Shown here: in pieces, positions 11,445-23,367 of the stretch
How positions within the stretch are numbered: the first letter of the stretch is position 1
How the letters are laid out: every line of letters begins with the position of its first letter
Assembly (NCBI GenBank): GCA_947462335.1
Contig: OX381708.1
Location: 7,750,001-7,814,000 of the forward strand
Direction: 5' to 3'
Source: Harmothoe impar
Lineage: Eukaryota; Annelida; Polychaeta; Phyllodocida; Polynoidae
Length of the DNA stretch: 64,000 bases
Program-made: the position numbers and the translations under genes
Notes under the pieces: model-generated
Told to the model about the DNA's origin: nothing
The model's database searches: none
Seen by the model: the letters and a program-made list of their open reading frames with translations, nothing else

Positions 11445-12141
11445 GCAGCTCGACCGTTAGACGTCTGAGATGTTACCTCAGGTACACAAGCCACAGGCTA
11501 CCTCAGGTACACAAGATATATCAGCCAATCAGGAGTCACCTGCTGCTGCAGCAGCAGATGCATCTGCCATGCCTCTTATATGTTGGGTGAATTGGCCATC
11601 CTAGCTACTGTACCTCAGGTACACAGTGGTCACCTAGTCTACCTCAGGTACACAGTGGGCTTGCTAGCTACTGTACCTCAGGTACACAGTGGTTGTACTG
11701 TACCTCAGGTACACAGTGTCCTACTGTACCACAGGTTCACAGTGATCTGCCTATGTGTACCTGAGGTAAACATTCTAACCCTACTTTGTCTGAGGTACAC
11801 ATCCCTACTGTACCTCAGGTACACATCCACACCCCTAGGGCCTATATACCTACTACACATGTGTTTTCTTCTCTAGAAATGTAATTGCAAGGAATGCTGT
11901 AGTATGACATGCTGTGTACCTAGGGTACAGAAGGATGCGTAACTGGGGTACAGAAGGATAGCGACTGTGCACCTGGGGTACAGAAGTATACTGTACCTCA
12001 GGTACACAGCAGCCAACCAAACAGATCCATCTGCTGCAGCAGCAGGTCAATTCTGATTGGCTGATTATCTGCTGTTTACCTGAGGTAGCCTGTGGCTTGT
12101 GTACCTGAGGTAACGTCTCAGGCGTCTAACGGTCGAGCTGC
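11445..12141. mobile_element. Foldback element built from GTACCTCAGGTAC palindromes
   Basis: Outer arms of over 100 bp run from GCAGCTCGACCGTTAGACG to the complementary CGTCTAACGGTCGAGCTGC. They share the GCTGCTGCAGCAGCAG segment and GCCAATCAG. The body holds about 16 variants of the near-palindrome GTACCTCAGGTAC, usually followed by ACAG. No coding capacity. Flanking GTGGCG/CGCCAC hints that the true ends may be slightly further out. I found no clear target duplication. Confidence 0.7.
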
Positions 12142-12220
12142 GATCCGCCACTGGTGTCAGTATACTGACTGTGTTCAACATGATCAGCAAACAGTGCACT
12201 TAGAAATATAATCATGAAAG

Positions 12221-14608
12221 CCTTTACAATAATACATTTGTCAATACTGAGAAGTTGACTCACAAACTTCACCTCCGACTCGCCCATCATGGCCTCGGCT
12301 CATGAACCATCAAATTGACTCGGCAATCGCCCCAAAATGTTTACAATATAGTATTTTTTGTAGATTAGATAACAATTTCTAGGGTGAGCCCTGTTTTTGC
12401 TAGGTAAGGTCGGATAACCTGAAACACACCTTTCTTTTTATATATGGCCTAAAATAGCAGTCTATCCGAAAACCTGCTGGACACCGGCTATAGCCAGCAA
12501 AATGTCTGACGGTCCAGCAGAAAGAGGGCTACCGCCAGTCCAATAGCTGGCTGTATTCTAGAGATTCTTGCCTACATGCCATTTTTTATGGTTTGTACAT
12601 CGGACCGTTAATAAGGTTGCTACAGCATAAAACAGAATGCTTAAATATTTTTTGTAATGTTCTTTAGCTATTTACATAGTAAAATGGTTAATGGTTAGAA
12701 GCAGGAGTCATACGCTTGGTTCATGTATTGATTACTACGGGTCACCACATTCCCTCTCCTCACCTGTGCCCAGGTATAACTGGGTCACAGCTGATCTCCC
12801 CTCTCAGGCAGGCAGACAGGGCAGCCAGGCAGCTGGCTTCATTATTTCTTTTGTCGGCAGTCGGATTGGAGCCGGGACAGGTACTCAGCCCTATGTATAG
12901 GGGCGCTGGGGCTTTAAGGGCTGAGTCCCCAGGCCGAGTCATTTATATTGCTATCATAACGTCTTGCAGTTCCCTCAGATTCTCCCACTACGATGGCAGT
13001 GAGATTAACACTAGAATACATGGGCAGCACAAGATGCACTAGTCCCATTATATGGAAAACTTATATGGATGGAGGGAGGAGTGAGTGGGGTCTATACGTA
13101 TTGTGTCAGGGGAAGGGTATGTCCTTTCTTTTCCTTTCAAGAAGTCTTATGACTTAGGCTTGAAAGGAGTTAAAGGTCTACATTTCTGTCATTTAAATGT
13201 CCGTAGTATATTTAACGACATGGGAACTATAAGGGACTATATATTGGATTCTGAGATTGATTGTGTAACCTTTTCTGCAACATGGCTAGACGAGAGTGTG
13301 CCTGATAATCATGTATACATTGAGGGATATTCCCTTCAGAGGTTGGATAGACAGATACCAGATGACGGTGACATAAATCATGGTGGACTACTAACTAGAG
13401 GCTCAGTCTCACGACCTTTACAATAATACATTTGTCAATACTGAGAAGTTGACTCACAAACTTCACCTCCGACTCGCCCATCATGGCCTCGGCTCATGAA
13501 CCATCAAATTGACTCGGCAATCGCCCCAAAATGTTTACAATATAGTATTTTTTGTAGATTAGATAACAATTTCTAGGGTGAGCCCTGTTTTTGCTAGGTA
13601 AGGTCGGATAACCTGAAACACACCTTTCTTTTTATATATGGCCTAAAATAGCAGTCTATCCGAAAACCTGCTGGACACCGGCTATAGCCAGCAAAATGTC
13701 TGACGGTCCAGCAGAAAGAGGGCTACCGCCAGTCCAATAGCTGGCTGTATTCTAGAGATTCTTGCCTACATGCCATTTTTTATGGTTTGTACATCGGACC
13801 GTTAATAAGGTTGCTACAGCATAAAACAGAATGCTTAAATATTTTTTGTAATGTTCTTTAGCTATTTACATAGTAAAATGGTTAATGGTTAGAAGCAGGA
13901 GTCATACGCTTGGTTCATGTATTGATTACTACGGGTCACCACATTCCCTCTCCTCACCTGTGCCCAGGTATAACTGGGTCACAGCTGATCTCCCCTCTCA
14001 GGCAGGCAGACAGGGCAGCCAGGCAGCTGGCTTCATTATTTCTTTTGTCGGCAGTCGGATTGGAGCCGGGACAGGTACTCAGCCCTATGTATAGGGGCGC
14101 TGGGGCTTTAAGGGCTGAGTCCCCAGGCCGAGTCATTTATATTGCTATCATAACGTCTTGCAGTTCCCTCAGATTCTCCCACTACGATGGCAGTGAGATT
14201 AACACTAGAATACATGGGCAGCACAAGATGCACTAGTCCCATTATATGGAAAACTTATATGGATGGAGGGAGGAGTGAGTGGGGTCTATACGTATTGTGT
14301 CAGGGGAAGGGTATGTCCTTTCTTTTCCTTTCAAGAAGTCTTATGACTTAGGCTTGAAAGGAGTTAAAGGTCTACATTTCTGTCATTTAAATGTCCGTAG
14401 TATATTTAACGACATGGGAACTATAAGGGACTATATATTGGATTCTGAGATTGATTGTGTAACCTTTTCTGCAACATGGCTAGACGAGAGTGTGCCTGAT
14501 AATCATGTATACATTGAGGGATATTCCCTTCAGAGGTTGGATAGACAGATACCAGATGACGGTGACATAAATCATGGTGGACTACTAACTAGAGGCTCAG
14601 TCTCACGA
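12221..14608. repeat. Tandem duplication, 2 x 1,194 bp
   Basis: Copy 1 is 12221-13414 and copy 2 is 13415-14608. Every position I compared is identical, and all internal reading frames match exactly. The unit includes half of a GGCC-type MITE (to about 12440), a short dispersed repeat, and the 5' part of a LINE endonuclease. Copy 1 ends 17 bases inside the left arm of the foldback element at 14594, so the duplication followed that insertion, or it is an assembly duplication. Confidence 0.9.
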
Positions 14609-17235
14609 CTTTGTAACAATTGGATAGTCTTTGACCGGGTAACGTCTTTGACCGGGTGACGTCTTTGACCAGGTGACGTCTCTGATTGGGTGACGTCTTT
14701 GACCGGGTGACGTCTTTGACCGGGTGACGTCTTTGACTGGGTGACGTCTTTGACCGGGTGACGTCTTTGACCGGGTGACGTCTTTGACCGGGTAGCTAGA
14801 AAAGGCGAATTTCTTTTTTTTTGTGTTTTCCATATCTCTACTATGTGAAAAAGTTTATGCAGATGCTTATTGCATAATACTTTGCAGAGTGCAGCTCTTC
14901 AAACCCCATGTTATATAGAAAGTGACGTCTTTGACCGGGCAGAGGAAAAACTTGATAATGCTATGATTCACGTCATAGGGTCTACATTTAAACATAACCA
15001 ACTTTGAAATAAATTTACTTTTATATGGGTGGAAAATATGCTTTGACTTTTTCCAACCTTTTCTTACTGTATAGGCCTAATTTATGCTATAACGATGTTT
15101 CCCGGTCAAAGACATCACCCGGTCAAAGACATCACCCGGTCAAAGACGTCACCCAGTCAAAGATGTCACCCGGTCAAAGACCTTACTCAGTCAAAGACGA
15201 TCCAATTGTTACAAAGTCGTGAGACTGAGCCTAGAGATGGTGTGACGTCAAGTAATGAGCTATTTATTCATAATGTTAGCAATGAAGACATTGAAATTAT
15301 GTGGACAGTCGTCTCAAATGTCAATATGAGAAGAATTGTCATAGCCAATGTTTACATACCCCCAAAGGGTCAATGCCCTAGATACTATAAAAGAATTCCT
15401 TCAACCTTGTAGATGCAGATAAATACAGTGAAATATTTCTAATGGGAGACTTTAACATTGATGTTTTAAAAGGGAACCCGGATCAGGACAAATTGAATAT
15501 ATAGCAGCGGGTTTCGGAGTAAAACAATTAATTAAAGACATAATGAGATATAATCCCATTAGAAATGATTCCATCATTGACCTGGTTCTTACTAATTCTG
15601 ACCACATTACAGATTCTGGAGTTAAATTCATGGGAGGTATCAGCAATCACGGGCTTATCTTTGCCACCCGCAAGCATATCCCAAAAATCCCTTTGTGGTT
15701 TATGGGCAGAAGTTACAGGTTGTTTAATGAAATTAATTTTGTCAGAGATTTACAAAACCTGGACTGGAATCATTTCTGGACATGTGACAATCCCCATGAT
15801 GCCTGGGAGTTATGGTTGCTATTAATTACCTCTTAGATATTCAACTTCAGCCAAACCAAAAAAACCTGGTTAGATACAAACCTGTTCAATTTGATTAAAG
15901 ATAAGAATGATGCAATCAAAGAATTTAAAAGAACCAAACCCCGAGAGGATAACAATATCAAGCATTTTCTTCAATATTTATCCAAGCAGCAAAATAAATT
16001 AGCAGAACAAGCACATCACAAAAAGCAAGGAGATGATAACATGAATAATCCAAAAGATTATTGGAAAGCTTTAAACAATAGTGTAAATCCCAAGCCCAGT
16101 TCTATTTCTTTCAATCTTATTCATCATGCAACCAAAACTGCCCACAAGCACAGATGACACAGCCAATTATATAAATAACTATTTGTTAAATATAGGGCCA
16201 AATTTGGCTAAAGATTTGTTTGAACCATGGACCTTTCACCTCCCGGTATATGAGCCTTCATTTGTCTTCCATGAAACATAAGAGGCCACAGTAGTAAAAT
16301 GACTAGGAAAAATAAAGCCTAATAAACCATCATTGATACCTTTAGTAAAAACCTCAGTACTGAAAGCTACCATGCTGGGCCTACCCAAGCATATAACCTT
16401 TATTTTTAACCTAGTAATAAGAAATGCCACCTTTCTGGATTCCCGTAAGATAACAACCATCACCCCCCTCCCTAAAGGGGGGGATACCTCTGATGTGAAT
16501 AATCTCAGACCCATCTCTATCCTACCATTGCTTTTCAAAATCATGGAAAAATTATTACCCAGACAAATTCTCTCACATTTAGCTGAAAAAAAAATCTTAT
16601 CAGAAAACCAAGGTGGCTTTAGATCCACTTTAAATAGTCTAATTAAATTCACAAACCATATATACAGAGTCAAATTATGACAAAGGGACAACAGCCATCT
16701 TTCTAAATTTTAAAAAGGCTTTTGACACTATAAATCACCTACTTTTAATAAATAAATTGGGAAAAATTCGATTTAGGCCTTCATCACGAAACTTAATAGA
16801 AAATTACCTAATAAATAGATCACAGGCAACAATGGCTAATTGTAGGATCTCGGACATGCTCCCTATTCCCTGTGGCGTACCCCAGGGGTCTGTCCTGGAG
16901 CCATTGTTATTTATTATATATTAATGACCTTCGATTTCCTCTCCAGCACCTGCATTGTCAACATTATGCAACATTATTATAACAACAATCTCTCCTTAAA
17001 TGTGGAGAATATTATGAATACGGAATTAATAGTAGTTAATACATGGTGCAAAGCAAACAAGTTGTCATTAAATGCAAAGAAAACCAAGGTCATGCATTTA
17101 GGTATTGATGCTAACCTTAAGACTATACATAAAATGTCGTTGAAACTGGACGATGCAACACTAATAAAGGCTTTTACATACAGATATTTAGGTATCACCA
17201 TAGATACCAATCTAAATTTTAAAGCTCATGCCTAA
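14279..17235 (+). pseudogene. Decayed LINE (non-LTR retrotransposon), interrupted
   Basis: Non-LTR retrotransposons copy themselves by target-primed reverse transcription. Here 14279-14593 encodes the start of an APE-type endonuclease (HLNVRSIFNDMGTIRDYI and CVTFSATWLDESVPDN). The frame resumes after the foldback insertion at 15236 with more endonuclease (NVYIPPKG, MGDFNID, SIIDLVLTNSDHI, SNHGLI). The RT follows at 16333-17235: LRPISILPLLFKIMEKLL, KKAFDTINH and GVPQGSVLEPLLF. The YADD region is degenerate, and ANKLSLNAKKTKVMHLG lies in the thumb region. Several frameshifts and stops separate the pieces, so it is dead. RT motifs look CR1/L2/Jockey-like. The 5' segment is also present once more at 13085-13414 through tandem duplication. 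Confidence 0.85.
14594..15231. mobile_element. Foldback transposon with 17-bp repeat arms, inserted in the LINE
   Basis: The termini GGCTCAGTCTCACGAC and GTCGTGAGACTGAGCC are perfect inverted repeats that extend through AATTGGAT/ATCCAATT. The left arm then holds ten tandem copies of GTCTTTGACCGGGTGAC (14627-14796). The right arm holds about six inverted copies (15101-15199). The TSD is TAGA (14590-14593, 15232-15235), and the LINE reading frame continues directly across the site if one TSD plus element is disregarded. Tandem-repeat arms are the hallmark of Foldback/Galileo-type elements. No transposase inside. Confidence 0.85.
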
Positions 17236-17647
17236 AGCTAAAAAAGTTAAGACAAGTAAGATCATCTAAATAGTCTGATTAAGATAACGCTCTAAACGTT
17301 TGCCCTCTCACCTGGGAGAGCTATCCTGTACATGCATCCCACAACCCCCTGAAAACTGAATTAGAGTCGGGAATATATACCTATGTGTTGAGCTTCCACT
17401 CACTCCATCTCATATATCCATCCAATATAAACTTTGTATCATTTTTCTCTTTATTTTTGCTCTCAATGAGGATAATAAGATCAAAATCCACAAACTTGGA
17501 ATAACATCTCCAATACTTGTATAAGGCAATAACACCAGCCAAGGCAATCAAACATCAGCCAAGGCAATCAACATCAGCCATTACATCTGAATAGCATGTA
17601 AGGACATGTAAGTGTCAATGCATGCACTCAGCTCTATAGCTTTTCTT
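17236..17647. other. Unannotated stretch before the duplicon array
   Basis: Probably the LINE 3' end followed by unique sequence. Short direct repeats of AGCCAAGGCAATCA occur near 17535-17570. No gene. Confidence 0.4.
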
Positions 17648-17850
17648 TGTGGGAAAATCCACCAAGCCCCCTCCCAGCTAGTAATACATGACTTGGCCTA
17701 ATGACCTTATGATCGAGGCCTAGTTAGACAACGATACCAGACCCACAGCAGTCAACATCCAGACCGTAATGGCAGTAAGCTCTAGGGGAGTCAAGGTAAG
17801 TGCAAAGGGTGCTGCAATGTGCTGGTCTGGTGATATACTTTGCTGTATAA

Positions 17851-18294
17851 GGCCAAATAAAAGGTGTTTCAGGCTACCCGACCCTACCTAGCAAAACAGG
17901 GCCGACCCTAAATATTTTCATCCAATAATGTATATTTTAAGTAATTTTGGGGCTATTTCAGAGTCAATTTGATGGTCCACGAGTCGACGCCAATGTTGGC
18001 AAGTCAGCGCTGAAGTTTGTGAGTTAATTTTTAGGTACTTTTCATGCAATGGGATCAATCTGTCTTTATAAAACAGTTTTGGGGCTATTTCAGAGTCAAT
18101 TTGATAGTCCACGAGTCAACACCGTTGTCCACGAGTCAGCGCTGAAGTTTGCGAGTCAGTTTTTGGGTACTTTTCAGGCCAAAGTAAAAGATTTAATTTA
18201 AAAAAGAAAAAAAAAATTTTAAAAAAAATCCGACCTACCCTACCTAGATTTTCAGAAAATGTAACCTGAAACACACCTTTTTCTTTTTTTGGCC
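17851..18294. mobile_element. GGCC-type MITE with TAA duplication
   Basis: The left end is GGCCAAATAAAAGGTGTTTC and the right end is AAACACACC...TTTTTTTGGCC. TAA flanks both sides (17848-17850, 18295-18297). Subterminal CCCGACCCTACCTAGC and its complement recur in all family members. It is unique to unit 1 at this site, about 160 bp upstream of the transporter start. Confidence 0.75.
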
Positions 18295-18451
18295 TAATCT
18301 ATATGCTGTATAGGAACTTCAATATGGTCTGAGTTATCAACATAGGCATGTATTCTGTTGCAGATTTGGACACAAGGTAATCTTGACATTGACAGCTGGG
18401 AAACAGCAGCCCCATTTTGAGATAATATCTTCCTCTAAAGTATCAACCATT

Positions 18452-19456
18452 ATGAAACATCCTGTAACACCCCAGTGCCCACAGCTAGCTGGTTATACAT
18501 CTGCCTTGATTGGCCTGACATTTGATACCTTGTCTGCTTGCTGCACCCAAGCTCTGCGGGGAGCCATCCCAGACTTCCAACTCTCTGCGGGACGCTCGCT
18601 GTTTCAATCTATTGCCTACATCACCATCGGGAAGCTCATTGGAGCTGACTTTAACATCAACAAAGAGACTATTCCTGGGGTCCTCGCTCTAGGTATATCG
18701 TATATGGTGTGCAATGTGGGACTGTTCGGAGCTACATCATATTTACCTTTAAGTGAGGTCCAGGGTATAGTGACAATTACAAGGCTGGTATTCACATTAT
18801 TGTTCACAAAAATGATCTTCCAAACAGAGGTTAGGAAGATAAATGTACTATCAGCCATTGTGTGTGTGTTTGGCGTTCTGCTGGTGGCACAGCCACATTG
18901 GTTGTTTAAAGAGCGTCATATTGAATCCAGATCAGCATTTAACATTTCTAAGTTAATTCACCCAACAAACAAGTCAAGCCAATATGTGGCAGTTTGTACA
19001 TGTGATAGGCTCTTGGGTTATTCACTGGCTATCATTGGAGGTGCTTGTATGGGGTTGTTATATAGCGTAAATGGTAGAGTTGACCTGGATCCAATTGTTA
19101 AAGCTTCCTATGGGGCATCACTCTGTTTGATTGGTTCACTGGTGTTTATGTCCTACATGGAAGAGCCAGTGTTAGTCATGGATGAGAGTCAGGCCTTGCT
19201 AGTGCTTGGACATGGTGTAACATCAGTAGTGTCGTCATTCCTGTTCTTCCAAGCAGGGCACTATATTACAGGACCAGCTATATCACTGGTGTACAGCTTT
19301 GCTGTGATAACAATGCTTATATCTCAGTACACCATCATGCATTCTATTAAACCAGGGAACTACAACTGGATTGAGGTACTCGGATGTCTGATTATAGTCA
19401 CTGGTGCAAGCATTCAACCTGTACTTGACATGCTGAACAAAGCAGAGGCTAATTAA
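18452..19456 (+). CDS. EamA/DMT-family transporter, SLC35G-like, copy 1
   Basis: 334 residues from the conserved ATG, in one exon. The protein is strongly hydrophobic with about nine to ten predicted membrane segments: roughly 13-35, 48-66, 74-97, 103-123, 128-148, 187-206, 218-236, 246-268, 272-294 and 305-325. Family-like features are YLPLSEVQGIV before helix 4, GVLLVAQPHWLF closing the first half, and GCLIIVTGASIQP in the last helix, matching the two-fold EamA repeat. DMT/SLC35 proteins move nucleotide-sugars or other small metabolites across membranes; the substrate here is unknown. The frame stays open upstream to a conserved acceptor-like CTGTTGCAG (18355-18363), so an N-terminal extension from an upstream exon is possible. 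It is the only unit with a Thr-Arg at residues 110-111 (Ser in copies 2 and 3 at the Arg). Confidence 0.85.
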   Translation: MKHPVTPQCPQLAGYTSALIGLTFDTLSACCTQALRGAIPDFQLSAGRSLFQSIAYITIGKLIGADFNINKETIPGVLALGISYMVCNVGLFGATSYLPLSEVQGIVTITRLVFTLLFTKMIFQTEVRKINVLSAIVCVFGVLLVAQPHWLFKERHIESRSAFNISKLIHPTNKSSQYVAVCTCDRLLGYSLAIIGGACMGLLYSVNGRVDLDPIVKASYGASLCLIGSLVFMSYMEEPVLVMDESQALLVLGHGVTSVVSSFLFFQAGHYITGPAISLVYSFAVITMLISQYTIMHSIKPGNYNWIEVLGCLIIVTGASIQPVLDMLNKAEAN

Positions 19457-19477
19457 TTACCATGATAACATTACATT

Positions 19478-19727
19478 GAATTTCAGACAGATAGTCACAA
19501 AACTGTGAGAAGGTCTCAAAATACTATAGTTTTGAGAGTTGTGAGAACAAAACTATAGTATTTGGAGACCATCTAGCCTGAGGGTTGCGAGATACTAACA
19601 AAACTGTAGTATTTTGAGACTATCTCGCAGTTTTTAGACTATCTGTCAGGATTTTGAGACTATCTCGCAATTTTGAGACTATCTATCCTGACTATAGTGT
19701 TTTGAGACTATCTAGCCTAACAGAACC
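19478..19727. repeat. ACTATAGT/GAGACTATCT palindromic repeat cluster
   Basis: Several direct and inverted copies of TTTTGAGACTATCT and AAAACTATAGTATTT lie about 20 bases after the copy 1 stop codon. Units 2 and 3 lack it, so it is an insertion or local expansion specific to unit 1. It probably falls in the 3' UTR. Confidence 0.55.
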
Positions 19728-19889
19728 CCTCACTCTAGGAATTATTTGAGCTTGATATTGGAAGTTGAATGATGTGACTCATTTGAAAGGGAAAATAATA
19801 GCCAACAAGAGGAAACCACCTTTGGCTACAGCAAATTAAGGTAGTTATGTTGTAATTTAATCACATAATCAGAAGATTTATATAGTGCA

Positions 19890-22450
19890 AATTAACATTA
19901 AATAACGAATATCCAATTGAATATCAATTTTTGTTACATATTTTCAATTTTTACATTTTTGGTGGAGGCCCCTGAATGCCCAACAACATATGGTGCCTGG
20001 TTGGCTACGTATAGCTTCTCCTGGGTGTTCCATACAATCAGTATGGTGCCTGATACCTCCTCCAGGGCATTCTTCTTAACCTGTATGGTCCCTATGGGAC
20101 CCCTCCAGGGTGTCTTACCCTCCCTGTGTAGCACAATATCCCTCCTCCACAGTGTGCCATCCCATGCATTACTTCTCTAGAATGTCCCACCGAACCTCAT
20201 CCTTCCTGCAGGGTGTCCAATCCAATCATTATAGTGACCAATGCCTCCTCCATGGTTGCACCGCTACCCTCTGCAGAAACTTGTGCCTTCCCATGTCCCA
20301 TCCAAACATTATGTAAAGAAATGTGTTCATTATCCAAATTCTTTTCTTACATGGCGTTATATTAGAAATGGTATTACACCTCAAGTAAAGTTAAGATCTT
20401 CTAATGTCTTCAAGGCTCATATTCCCAAGTCATCAAAATAAGGTGTCCTAAGGGCTATGCCAGGGTCTATTCGTACGGCACCTGGTGACAAGAAATGAAA
20501 CTACCTAAAACCATGATAAAAGCATGTCTCCCTGCTGCATATGTCTTAACTGACCTTTATTAACTATTTAAATGTCAGACTATGGCATTTTACACATTTT
20601 ATCACTGTGTTTTGCTGATGCCAAAAGCTAAACTCTACTCGAAGATGACCTGTCTGGGCCAACTAGAAAATATTTGAATATGTCCCCAACTGTATTCATT
20701 TATTGATTAATCACTTATCTTTTGAAATCTAAAGTGTATCTTAGGATCCTATGTACATATGGCTATGGTTTTGATTACAAATTGTTGACAACTTTCTCTT
20801 CTGTGCTGCAAAATATAGAAAAATTACAATTACTTCATCTAGTGTCTTTCCCCCTAAATCGGTCATGGCTCATTGCTTTCACCTATGACCACTATTTTTT
20901 ATGGATTGATTATGTCTCCCACCATCTCCTCTAAATATCTGAGAAGTTTGGTTGGGATATTACTGGTAAATTTTTCATAAAGTTCCAAACTGTCGAAAAA
21001 ATGGGATTTGCACAATACGTGGCCATATTTAAGGGTGTCCTATCTTCAAATGTCAATACATCAAAATCTAGCAGTATGAGGTATTGATTTTTTTGCTTCT
21101 ATCACATCATTATACATCAAACTATTATAATCCCAAGTGATGAAGAGATATTGTTGGTAGAATAGAATTGACCGAATCCTCCCGTATATCTTTAACTGGG
21201 AACCAGCCCCTTCGGGGACTGGGATGGTGACACCCACAGTCAGTCAGTGTGGATGGCCCAGGGCAGGAACTGGACATAGCAGGTTCCACTGCCCCAGATA
21301 GCCTCTGGATACATCACCAAGGCCACGAGCATCCTTATCTACTGAGTGCCTCACCTCACTCTCCAAGCATATTCTCTCAGAGGGGCTCGACTCAGAAGTT
21401 TAGCCTAGCCTATCTTAACTATTATAAAAGGTTGTAATATAATATTCTATGGCAAGGATTAAAAAGACATTTACTTGGCTAATCCGTTATATTTAGCTAG
21501 TAGCCACTATTCTGTAATTATGTTATATTAGTGCAATGCTGAACGTGAAAAAAATGGCGGATTATTGTCAGTTTGCCTGCCTCTTGTTGCCAGGCACTCT
21601 GTGCGAGAGTATGAGTAGGCCTATTCTCGTTTTTCTTTTAAATACAGCTTGATTCTTACTATTAGCTTGATTAACAGAAGTTGTATTACATGTGGGCCCC
21701 TGTAAATATTAATTGAGTTAAGTTGGAGAGAAAAATCATGTTAACTCTTTTGGTTTATCTGTTCCTGTCGAGCACACCAGAGCTGATTCAAAGGGGTGGG
21801 TACCAGCGGCCTATTAATGCCGTTTTATATATAGGGGAATGAAAAGCTATGGTGCGGCCCCTTTCAACTGATGCGGGTGGTCTCCGTTGAGCTGATAGTT
21901 TTTCAAGGGATTGTTCATGATTCATTTCTTTCAGTGCTTTAATTGACTATTATAGCCTTGTTTGTTTTAACTATCTGGATTGGATTTAATAGTACCGTAA
22001 AACCTTGTGTATAAGCCGCTGCTTTTATGGGAATAAGATCAGCAGTGAGGCTTATAGGATCGGCTCAGGGACAGGGTGCGTCTTATGCGAGAGTTTTTGC
22101 CGTTATGGTACAGTTCTAAGTTTACAACATTCAAATTGCCAGTGCGGCTTATAGGATCGGCCTTAAGTCAGGGTGCGTCTTATACGCGAGTTAGACTTGT
22201 ACACAAGGTTTTACAGAACTATTTTTTTAACAGTGGGGGCAGGAGACAAAACTCGACCCCATGACTGGGGGGTGTAGAAATATCGACCCCTCTTGGGGGT
22301 CAAGTGCTTTCAGAGAAAAGCCTGCACCTCACTATGCTTCAAAGGGCCCGGGCATGTGTACCAAATTTCGTCCCCTGTGAGGGGGGGGGGGGTTGGAGGT
22401 TGAGAAAAAAAGGCGTTCAGGTTACAGGTGTGTTTCAGGTTACACAGTAT
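19890..22450. repeat. Shared downstream block of unit 1
   Basis: Near-identical to 42880-45430, starting at TAAATAACGAATATCCAAT. It contains no supported gene. Short open frames differ between copies by indels or stops and show no domain. A ~640-bp subsegment (21197-21838) is missing from the related 9.1-kb remnant. Confidence 0.7.
21995..22216. mobile_element. CCGTAAAACC-type MITE
   Basis: The left end is TA|CCGTAAAACCTTGTGTATAA; the right end ACACAAGGTTTTACAG is degraded. It is part of the duplicated block (counterpart about 44979-45168). Confidence 0.55.
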
Positions 22451-22460
22451 ATTAAAACTA

Positions 22461-22665
22461 CCGTAAATTCTCGCGTAGAAGCCGCGGCTAGTACGCGAGT
22501 CAGACTCAGCTTTCTTCTGATACCAAACATGCCTATATGGGGTGCGGCTTATACAAGAGTTTATATTAGTATACTACAGTACCAAAATTGCAATTTTCAG
22601 ACCCTCTCTGCGGCTTATATAATTTGGCAAAGTTAGGGGTGCGGCTTATACGCGAGAATTTACGG
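22461..22665. mobile_element. CCGTAAATTC-type MITE, TA-flanked
   Basis: The ends are CCGTAAATTCTCGCGTAGAA and TACGCGAGAATTTACGG, flanked by TA on both sides. It is absent from the matching region of unit 2, where the sequence jumps from poly-G (45335-45360) to GGCGTCCAGG. A half-copy of the same family begins at 22677. Confidence 0.7.
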
Positions 22666-22683
22666 TAAGGGTATGTACCGTAA

Positions 22684-23367
22684 AACCTCGCATATAAGTC
22701 GCGGCCCCAGCCCCCACATGTGTGACTGCAGATGGGTCAAAAGCTACCTGATGAGGGTAGACCACTAAAATGGACAAGGCAACATGGCTGTTTCTTAGAA
22801 TCGACAGGTGACATGAGGCTTAGTGACAAAGGACAGGAGAAATAAAAAGATACTGACAAGGGATATGAACATTTCTTAAAATAGACAGGGGACATGAGCA
22901 TTTCTTAAAATCTTGATTAGAATAAAGGGTCTAAAAAGGTGACTTTGTGACCTGGACCCCTTAGTTTCAGCGACTTTCCGACCTCAGGGTGTGGGTGTGG
23001 GTGTGGGCGACCCTGTTGCTAGACCGAAAATGTGACACAGATCAGGGTGAAATTCACCTCCACAATTTCTTCTGTATCATGTGACACCTCCAGAACAAAG
23101 GTATCCAGATAGGTGTTTATCAGTTACTAAGGTGTATCCAGAACCTAGGCCTGTCATTGGTCCTAGTGCTGGGACAAGTTACTAAGGTGTGTCCAGAACC
23201 TAGGCCTGTCATTGGTTGGCAGAAAGCCACTCAACTCCATAAGAGAGGGCTTGATGCATGGTTTCCCCGGTACCTGGTACTGCTACGGGGAGGCCAGACA
23301 TTAGGCTTGGGAGAGTGAGATAATTTTCACCAAAAAATGATACCCATGTATTGGACTCTGGTGCTAA
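22684..23367. other. Repeat-derived non-coding DNA
   Basis: It contains GACAGG-CGACATGAGG type words (22780-22910), a short (GGTGTG)n run at 22985-23010 and sequence shared with 45413-45660. No gene. Confidence 0.5.

Noticed and set aside
11580..11876. 98-codon frame with repeating VPQVHSG
   Set aside because: It is a translation of the GTACCTCAGGTACACAG repeat, not a gene.
14627..15199. 17-bp repeat arrays considered as CRISPR
   Set aside because: Units are directly tandem with no unique spacers, the two arrays are inverted to each other, and the context is an animal genome.
15095..15412. Frame with repeated SKTSPGQRHHPVKD
   Set aside because: It is a translation of the 17-bp foldback repeats running into the LINE; not a separate protein.
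19917..20441. Short frames duplicated in units 1 and 2 (also 42913-43431)
   Set aside because: They are preserved only because the whole block is duplicated. No domain, and differences are not biased to synonymous sites as far as I can see.
22985..23010. (GGTGTG)n run considered as telomere-like
   Set aside because: Only three to four units in the middle of duplicon sequence; too short.
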